From assembly GCA_964619315.1 (NCBI GenBank), contig CAZUEH010000023.1:1-20139 (forward strand): 20,139 nt of DNA, given 5' to 3'. Under the pieces are notes generated by a model. It worked only from the letters and a program-made list of their open reading frames with translations, did no database searches and was not told the DNA's origin. Positions 15,246-20,139 of this stretch are shown here, in pieces. The first letter of the stretch is position 1. Each line of letters begins with the position of its first letter. This stretch comes from Fimisoma sp964619315 (lineage in GTDB: Bacteria; Bacillota; Clostridia; Peptostreptococcales; Anaerovoracaceae). Made by a program: the position numbers and the translations under genes.

Positions 15246-15564
15246 TATAAATGTAGCTCTTATCGTAGCAGTATCTGCCGGAGTAACTATCTTACTTCGC
15301 TTTGCGCCATTTCTCATATTCAGTGGTGGCAAGGAAACACCTGCTTATATAGTTTATTTAGGAAAGGTTCTTCCATATGCCATAATGGGAATGTTAGTGG
15401 TATTTTGCCTCAAAGAAGTATCAGTAGTATCCGCACCTTTTGGAATCCCTGAACTCTTATCCTGTCTCTTGGTTGCATTGCTTCATGTGTGGAAACGCAA
15501 CACTTTGATCAGCATAATTGGTGGGACGCTATGCTATATGGTTCTTGTCCAAATGGTATTTTAG
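15238..15564 (+). CDS. azlD: AzlD-family branched-chain amino-acid exporter, small subunit
   Basis: This 108-residue protein has about four membrane helices and the family features ILLRFAPFLIF near the N-terminus, YLGKVLPYAIMGMLVVFCLK in the middle and WKRNTLISIIGGTLCYM at the end. It is the small partner of AzlC. The start lies inside the end of azlC, behind AAGGAGG, so translation is coupled. No clear terminator follows in the 123 bases before the next gene. Confidence 0.92.
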   Translation: MFDINVALIVAVSAGVTILLRFAPFLIFSGGKETPAYIVYLGKVLPYAIMGMLVVFCLKEVSVVSAPFGIPELLSCLLVALLHVWKRNTLISIIGGTLCYMVLVQMVF

Positions 15565-15687
15565 ACAAGCGGTGCAAAAATTATAATAGGCACTGAGGAA
15601 TACTACTATATAAATTGTGGGATTTGTGCTAATATGAATATAAAGAAAATAATTTGCATAAGCAAGTTCTAATTTGAGGAGGAAGAT

Positions 15688-16224
15688 GTGAAAAAGTTAC
15701 TTATAGTTGTGGATTACCAAAATGATTTTGTTACTGGCGCGCTAGGGTTTGAAGGAGCAACAAAGTTTGAAGAACCCATAGCAAAGAAGATCAAGGAGTA
15801 TCGCAGCCTTGGTGAAAATGGCGAAATCATATTTACTATGGATACTCATGGAGAAGACTATTTGAATACTCAAGAAGGAAAGAAACTTCCTGTTGAGCAT
15901 TGCATAGATGGACAGGAAGGTTGGCAGCTTTATGGAAAGATTGCAGACCTAAAAGAACCAGAGGATTTAATGTTCTCTAAACCAACTTTTGGATCATATG
16001 AATTAGGTGAATATTTGCATAAAAATGCTGATAAATACGAAAGTGTAGAGCTTGTAGGATTAGTTACAAACATGTGCGTCATATCAAATGCAGTTGTAGC
16101 AAAAGCGGCAATGCCTAATGTACCTATTCTAGTTGAAGAAAACTGTGTAGGAAGTAATGACGAATCATTGCAGCAGGCAGCACTCAACGTTATGGAGTCG
16201 TTTCATATAGAAATTAAGAGGTAA
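15688..16224 (+). CDS. isochorismatase-like cysteine hydrolase (nicotinamidase-related)
   Basis: This 178-residue cytoplasmic hydrolase shows the catalytic triad D9 (VVDYQNDF), K98 (FSKPTFGS) and C130 (GLVTNMCV). Metal-site residues as in nicotinamidase appear in MDTH (D52, H54) and EHC (H71), so cleavage of nicotinamide or a similar amide is plausible, though other isochorismatase-like substrates cannot be excluded. The start is GTG 15688 behind GAGGAGG; the ATG two bases earlier reads ATG TGA and stops at once. A possible promoter with TGCTAATAT (15627-15635) or TATAAA (15639-15644) lies upstream. The next gene begins three bases after its stop. Confidence 0.85.
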   Translation: MKKLLIVVDYQNDFVTGALGFEGATKFEEPIAKKIKEYRSLGENGEIIFTMDTHGEDYLNTQEGKKLPVEHCIDGQEGWQLYGKIADLKEPEDLMFSKPTFGSYELGEYLHKNADKYESVELVGLVTNMCVISNAVVAKAAMPNVPILVEENCVGSNDESLQQAALNVMESFHIEIKR

Positions 16225-16227
16225 AAT

Positions 16228-17256
16228 ATGATTTATCTGAACAATGCAGCAACTACTGTGCTTAAACCTGAACCATTCAAAAATGCTCAAGAAGCATCAC
16301 CAGAAGAAGCTAAGAAAAAAATCAAAAAACTCTTAGGTTGCAAAGGAGATGTGGTGCTTACCAACGGAGGTAGCGAAGCTCTTGAAACAGCTATAGCTGC
16401 TTTTGTAAAACCTGGAGATCATGTTATTTCCACTGATATGGAATATGGAACGGTACTTAATAGTCTTGATGCCCTTGTGGCTAAAGGCTGCACAGTGACA
16501 TATATACCTATCAATGAATATGGAGTTATAAAATATGACTTGATTGAAGATGCGGTAACTCCTGAAACAGTTGCAATAGTATGTAATCACGGCTCTAACG
16601 TTACAGGCAATATTGTAGATTTGGACAAAATAGGGACTATAGCAAGAAGACATCATCTTAAGATGATAGTTGATGGATGCCAAACTGTAGGTGCTACAGA
16701 TATAAACTTGGAAGATTTGCAAGTCGATGTGTTTTGCTTCACAGCCCATAAAAAGTTAATGGGACCTTATGGAGTGGGGGCTATATGCCTTAGACAAGGG
16801 ATTTCTATCGACGATGAAACAATTGCCAACATTGAAGAACTTTCCCCACAAAAGCTTGGAACACTCTGCGCTGCTATAGGTTTTGTTATGGAAAAAGGAA
16901 TTTATGGAGTAAGCGTATACCCACATAGATTGGCTAAACGTTTCTTTGAGTCCGTCAAATCCATGACGGCAGTTAAGATATATGGAGATTTTGGAACCAA
17001 CACAAGAATCCCTACCGTTGCTATGACTATTGACGGTTTTTCTCCAGCAGAGATTAAAGAATTTATGCGTAAAAAAGGCATTACCATAAAGAGCGGAGAC
17101 TTTAATGCTTCAAGACTCATGGAATCTTTTGGAACAAAGGAAGACGGTATGGTGCGTTTTAGCTTTGGATACTTTAATACAAGAATGGATGTAAACGATA
17201 CTATATGGACATTGATGGAACTTCAAGGACTAGACGACTTATATTATCTTGCATAA
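16228..17256 (+). CDS. class-V aminotransferase-fold PLP enzyme, cysteine-desulfurase-like but without the active-site Cys
   Basis: This 342-residue PLP protein of the SufS/IscS-related group resembles the EF2568-type proteins. It begins IYLNNAATT and carries the PLP lysine in TAHKKLMGPYGVG (K175), the ring-stacking H121 in CNHGSNVTG and D149 in VDGCQTVG. The C-terminus FSFGYFNTR is typical. Two things are odd. About 30 residues are missing between NNAATT and the helix at 25-38, where relatives have a NPGRGxH segment. Where cysteine desulfurases of this type carry a Cys (GLHCAP-like), this one reads SGDFNAS (289-295). It may therefore not form a persulfide. The start follows AAGAGG and is three bases after the cysteine hydrolase, so the two probably form an operon. 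The reaction is unknown. Confidence 0.8.
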   Translation: MIYLNNAATTVLKPEPFKNAQEASPEEAKKKIKKLLGCKGDVVLTNGGSEALETAIAAFVKPGDHVISTDMEYGTVLNSLDALVAKGCTVTYIPINEYGVIKYDLIEDAVTPETVAIVCNHGSNVTGNIVDLDKIGTIARRHHLKMIVDGCQTVGATDINLEDLQVDVFCFTAHKKLMGPYGVGAICLRQGISIDDETIANIEELSPQKLGTLCAAIGFVMEKGIYGVSVYPHRLAKRFFESVKSMTAVKIYGDFGTNTRIPTVAMTIDGFSPAEIKEFMRKKGITIKSGDFNASRLMESFGTKEDGMVRFSFGYFNTRMDVNDTIWTLMELQGLDDLYYLA

Positions 17257-17261
17257 AAAAT

Positions 17262-17286
17262 AAAACCCCTAAATTTTAGGGGTTTT
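17262..17286. terminator. bidirectional intrinsic terminator
   Basis: AAAACCCCTAAA and TTTAGGGGTTTT (17262-17273, 17275-17286) are perfectly complementary; in practice CCCCTAA pairs with TTAGGGG around a short A/T loop. It separates the PLP enzyme gene from the convergent alarmone synthetase gene and provides a U-tract both ways. Confidence 0.88.
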
Positions 17287-17291
17287 GCTGA

Positions 17292-17912
17292 TTATGCATG
17301 TATTTCGTCAAAGAGTCTTTGCATTCGTTTGTCTAAGGTCGCACTCGCTTCAGCGCATGACTTAAGCTCAGAATTTATGTCCTGAGATAACTCTTTGTCT
17401 TTTTTGTATCGTAGCTGATGTTCAAGGCTTGCCCAAAAGTCCATAGCAACAGTTCGTATCTGAACTTCTACTGGAACATTTTCGCAGCCGTCTAATAAGA
17501 ATATAGGAACAGAAAGAACAAGATGGAGGCTTCTGTAGCCATTGTCCTTAGGGTTTTCTATATAATCCTTTTTCATAACAAGTTTGATATCGTCTTGCTC
17601 TACCAACATTTCTGCAATAGCATAGACATCGTCTATAAAGTTGCAGACTACTCGAATACCTGCGATATCCAAGATGTTAGCTCTAGCGGATTCAATAGAA
17701 ACTTCTTTGCAATAGCGGACTAATTTTTCTTCTATGCTTTCAGATGACTTTAGTCGTCTTTCCATGTGATGGATAGGGTTGTAGTCATGTCTTACGGCAA
17801 AGTCTTCACTTAAAATTTCAATTTTAGTTCGAACTTGTTTAATAGCAGCTCGGTAAGCATGCCTGAAGGTTTCAAAGTCTTGTCTGGCTGAAAGGTTCTG
17901 TAAGTTTGACAC
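17292..17912 (-). CDS. small alarmone synthetase ((p)ppGpp synthetase, RelA/SpoT domain)
   Basis: This 206-residue protein has only the synthetase domain, so it resembles the RelP/RelQ-type small alarmone synthetases rather than the long Rel enzyme with hydrolase and regulatory parts. It transfers pyrophosphate from ATP to GDP/GTP. Visible motifs are DIAGIRVVC (82-90), PKDNGYRSLH (121-130) with the guanine-stacking Tyr126, and VEVQIRTVAMDFWASLEHQLRYK with E149 as likely metal ligand. The start is GTG 17912, eight bases after GGGGGT; no ATG lies in frame nearby. It is monocistronic, with a weak promoter overlapping that of the divergent aldo/keto reductase gene. I cannot decide between the RelP and RelQ types. 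Confidence 0.9.
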   Translation of the reverse strand: MSNLQNLSARQDFETFRHAYRAAIKQVRTKIEILSEDFAVRHDYNPIHHMERRLKSSESIEEKLVRYCKEVSIESARANILDIAGIRVVCNFIDDVYAIAEMLVEQDDIKLVMKKDYIENPKDNGYRSLHLVLSVPIFLLDGCENVPVEVQIRTVAMDFWASLEHQLRYKKDKELSQDINSELKSCAEASATLDKRMQRLFDEIHA

Positions 17913-17935
17913 TAAAATATACCCCCAATATTTTA

Positions 17936-17964
17936 TTTACAACACAATTATACTAGATTATAAT
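17936..17964 (+). promoter_or_regulatory. promoter of the aldo/keto reductase gene
   Basis: TTTACA (17936-17941) and a perfect TATAAT (17959-17964) have a 17-bp spacer. The leader is short, about 15 bases, and holds AAAGGAAAGG. Confidence 0.72.
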
Positions 17965-17975
17965 TTAAAAGGAAA
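17947..17975 (-). promoter_or_regulatory. weak divergent promoter of the alarmone synthetase gene
   Basis: On the - strand a perfect TATAAT (17952-17947) has TTTCCT (17975-17970) 17 bp upstream. It lies within the promoter of the opposite gene, so the two would compete for polymerase. Confidence 0.4.
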
Positions 17976-17985
17976 GGACTTTCAC

Positions 17986-18939
17986 ATGAAAAACACATTA
18001 TTAGGAAATACAGGTTTGTCTGTAAGCCGTGTAGGTATGGGTGCGTTGCCAATTGGCCCTAATCAACGCAATCTTTCTGTGGAGCAAGGGGCAGATGTAA
18101 TAAAATATGCACTACAGCAGGGAATCAACTTTATAGATACAGCACAATGTTACAAAACTTACCCGTATATCAAAGAGGCACTAAGAAGTAGCAATTACGA
18201 GCCAGTAATTTGCTCAAAGTGTTTAGGCGATAGTTATGATATTATGAAAGATGCCGTCGAAGAAGCGAGAAGCAATCTGGACAGAGATGTGATAGACATA
18301 TTCCTTTTGCACGAAGTTAGGACAGGCAGATTCCAACACAAACTAGGCGCATGGGAATATTTAAATGAAGCCAAGGCTAAGGGATTAGTCAAGGCAATAG
18401 GTATTTCCACCCATAACATCGATGTTACCAACGAGATAGCGAAGGTGGAAGAATGCGATGTGGTTTTTCCACTTATAAATTATGCAGGTCTTGGAGTTCG
18501 TAATTATAATGAAGCTGGAACTGTGGAAGATATGGAAAAAGCTATCGCTGCTTGCTACAAAGCTGGCAAAGGAATCTTTTCCATGAAGGCCTTTGGTGGG
18601 GGTAATCTTACTGTCAGCTATCAGAAGGCCCTTGACTATATATTTGCGAGGAAAGATATAGATTCGGTTATTGTAGGGTTTACCACCCCTAAAGAGATAG
18701 ATGATATGATTGACTATTTGGATGGTCGTATGGATCCAAGTTACAATCCAGATGTTACTTCAAAAAAAATGTGGGTTGAGGAAAGCGATTGCGAGGGGTG
18801 TGGAAGCTGTCTCAAAGCTTGTCAATCACAGGCGATTTTCTATAATGACAAAGGCCTTGCCCAAATAGATGAGGAAAAATGTATCACATGTGGCTATTGC
18901 GCGGCAGCTTGTCCAGTGAGAGCAATGATAATGATATGA
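17986..18939 (+). CDS. aldo/keto reductase with C-terminal 2x[4Fe-4S] ferredoxin domain
   Basis: This 317-residue oxidoreductase has the AKR catalytic tetrad D51, Y56, K78 and H109 (FIDTAQCY, CSKCLG, LLHEVRTG) in a TIM-barrel domain (1-~255). A bacterial-type ferredoxin domain follows, with CEGCGSCLKAC and CITCGYCAAACP (residues ~266-317). This fusion is common in anaerobic Firmicutes; the clusters presumably exchange electrons with ferredoxin, whereas classical AKRs depend on NADPH alone. The barrel loop between strands 7 and 8 is short. The start at ATG 17986 has AAAGGAAAGG upstream. It is monocistronic and divergent from the alarmone synthetase gene. The substrate is unknown. Confidence 0.9.
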   Translation: MKNTLLGNTGLSVSRVGMGALPIGPNQRNLSVEQGADVIKYALQQGINFIDTAQCYKTYPYIKEALRSSNYEPVICSKCLGDSYDIMKDAVEEARSNLDRDVIDIFLLHEVRTGRFQHKLGAWEYLNEAKAKGLVKAIGISTHNIDVTNEIAKVEECDVVFPLINYAGLGVRNYNEAGTVEDMEKAIAACYKAGKGIFSMKAFGGGNLTVSYQKALDYIFARKDIDSVIVGFTTPKEIDDMIDYLDGRMDPSYNPDVTSKKMWVEESDCEGCGSCLKACQSQAIFYNDKGLAQIDEEKCITCGYCAAACPVRAMIMI

Positions 18940-18978
18940 TTTTTATATATAATAGTATGGAATAAATCTCGAATTTCC

Positions 18979-19006
18979 TTGAAAGCGGTTGTGAAAAGGT
19001 TACAAT
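18979..19006 (+). promoter_or_regulatory. promoter of the GH25 lysozyme gene
   Basis: TTGAAA (18979-18984) and TACAAT (19001-19006) have a 16-bp spacer, each five of six to consensus. AAGGAG at 19014-19019 supplies the ribosome site. Confidence 0.58.
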
Positions 19007-19025
19007 AAAGAACAAGGAGTTTATT

Positions 19026-20139
19026 ATGAAGAAAAAGCTTTTAATTATTACAATACTTATTATGGCGATGGTATTTACATCAACAGTAGGATTTGCGGCC
19101 TCGTCCACATCAAAATACACAGGCACCAGCTTTAACCACAACGACAAATTCTCAGATCACTTAGTTGTGGATGTTCTTGACGTCTCCGAATGGCAAAACA
19201 CCATCGATTGGCCTAAGGTCAAAGCAGATGGTATAGATGCTGTTATTATCAGAGTGGGAGGCAGAGGATACGGTGCTGCAGGTAGAATGTATTTTGACTC
19301 TAACTATGCAAGAAACTTGCAAGGAGCCAAAGATGCAGGCATCATGATAGGTGTTTACTATTTCTCACAGGCTATAACTGAGGCAGAAGCTGTAGCGGAA
19401 GCTAATCATGCTATACAGCTTTTGGGAAATACTAAAATAGAATTACCAATTTTCATGGACTATGAATTTGCGAGTGACTCTGCAAACCCAGGAAGACTTA
19501 AGGAAGCCAATCTAAGCAAAGCTCAAGCAACTGATATTGCTAAAAAGTTTTGCCAGACAGTTGAGGCTGCAGGATACGATGCTGGCTTTTATGCCAACTA
19601 TTCTTTCCTTACTAAAACAGTGGATGGTAGCATATTAAGTAGCTTGTATACTGTTTGGTCGGCTCAGTATTACCATCAAAATGATTATAAAAACAATTAT
19701 AGTATATGGCAGTATTCATCAAGTGGCAAGGTTTCAGGAATAAGCGGTAGAGTTGACTGTAACTTCTGGTATCTTAGCAAAACACCTACAGCAACTCAGG
19801 CAAAATCAATTGTAAATTGTGAGGTTCTTGTGGACAGTTGTGCATATAAAGCAGGCACAAACCATAAGCCTGAAGTCACAGTTACATACAACGGAAATCT
19901 TCTGACAGAAGGAGTAGATTACCGAGTAGGATATATAGATAATAGAAACATTGGAACAGGACATGCATATGTTACAGGAATAGGTCAATATGCAGACTAC
20001 AAGATAACTCCTTTTGATATTTCTGAAAGTATGGGTATAGATAGTTCATTAGGTGTAACTAGCTCTGCATATACTATTGGAAACTACGTAAACGGGGTTG
20101 CTCTTAACACTAGTCTTGCAACATTCACTAGCAATATTG
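19026..20139 (+). CDS. secreted GH25 lysozyme with C-terminal surface repeat (partial, runs off the window)
   Basis: The frame is open from ATG 19026 to the last base (371 codons, no stop). Residues 1-25 are a signal peptide ending VGFAA. Residues ~46-250 are a glycosyl hydrolase family 25 domain: DVLDVSEWQ (D52) starts the barrel, MDYEFA holds the catalytic pair D145/E147, and WQYSSSGKVSGISGRVDCNFW is the usual closing segment. The family cleaves the MurNAc-GlcNAc bond of peptidoglycan. Residues ~262-330 form an Ig-like or stalk repeat (VTVTYNGNLLTEGVDYRVGY...GQY), a type frequent in clostridial surface proteins. A further Ser/Thr-rich stretch follows to the edge, probably the start of more repeats. 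It may remodel the cell wall or act on neighbouring cells. Confidence 0.9.
   Translation, partial: MKKKLLIITILIMAMVFTSTVGFAASSTSKYTGTSFNHNDKFSDHLVVDVLDVSEWQNTIDWPKVKADGIDAVIIRVGGRGYGAAGRMYFDSNYARNLQGAKDAGIMIGVYYFSQAITEAEAVAEANHAIQLLGNTKIELPIFMDYEFASDSANPGRLKEANLSKAQATDIAKKFCQTVEAAGYDAGFYANYSFLTKTVDGSILSSLYTVWSAQYYHQNDYKNNYSIWQYSSSGKVSGISGRVDCNFWYLSKTPTATQAKSIVNCEVLVDSCAYKAGTNHKPEVTVTYNGNLLTEGVDYRVGYIDNRNIGTGHAYVTGIGQYADYKITPFDISESMGIDSSLGVTSSAYTIGNYVNGVALNTSLATFTSNI

Noticed and set aside
1..20139. Mobile elements, CRISPR arrays, tRNA/rRNA genes
   Set aside because: I found no transposase or integrase motif, no regularly spaced repeats, no tRNA cloverleaf with CCA/TTC features and no rRNA segment; gene composition is uniform along the window.

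Overview
The window looks like chromosome of a low-GC, anaerobic Gram-positive bacterium of the class Clostridia. The signs are A/T-rich codon use, strong AGGAGG-type ribosome binding sites, sigma-A-like promoters (TTGACA/TATAAT with 17-bp spacers), several TTG/GTG starts, iron-sulfur flavoenzymes, a ferredoxin-tailed aldo/keto reductase, a clostridial GH25 surface lysozyme and a small alarmone synthetase. I cannot name genus or species. I see no insertion sequence, prophage, CRISPR array, tRNA or rRNA.

Layout. 1-52: tail of an upstream gene, then a terminator. 148-858 (-): a FadR/GntR-type regulator, divergent from an operon at 1094-5848. That operon encodes a polytopic membrane protein (DUF5692-like, broken by an apparent one-base frameshift), HypB, a 908-residue multi-cluster Fe-S flavoenzyme and HypA, and ends in a strong terminator. 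5998-7424: a DUF3788-like protein and a CorA-family transporter. 7607-8692 (-): a FUSC-type exporter, sharing a bidirectional terminator with corA. 8912-11243: GAPDH (gap), then an MFS permease. 11244-11539: a spacer with its own promoter and terminator, possibly a small RNA. 11540-12932: permease and ATPase of a polar amino-acid ABC importer. 13166-14454: a lipoprotein DNase and a Nudix hydrolase. 14553-15564: azlC-azlD, branched-chain amino-acid export. 15688-17256: an isochorismatase-like cysteine hydrolase and a class-V aminotransferase-fold protein that lacks the usual active-site Cys. 17292-17912 (-): a RelA/SpoT-type small alarmone synthetase. 17986-18939: an aldo/keto reductase with two 4Fe-4S motifs. 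19026-end: a GH25 lysozyme cut by the window edge.

How the genes may work together. The most unusual unit is 148-5848. HypA and HypB are nickel-delivery proteins for [NiFe]-hydrogenase maturation, yet no hydrogenase subunit or other hyp gene is visible. Instead they bracket a large Fe-S/FAD enzyme with an N-terminal Cys-rich region, behind a membrane protein. The promoter carries a perfect FadR-type palindrome (CTGGT-ATG-ACCAG) just after the predicted start site. A near-match lies in the regulator's own leader, so regulator and operon probably form one circuit. This is my best candidate for an undescribed, possibly nickel-dependent, redox system. Most of the rest is ordinary housekeeping and transport.
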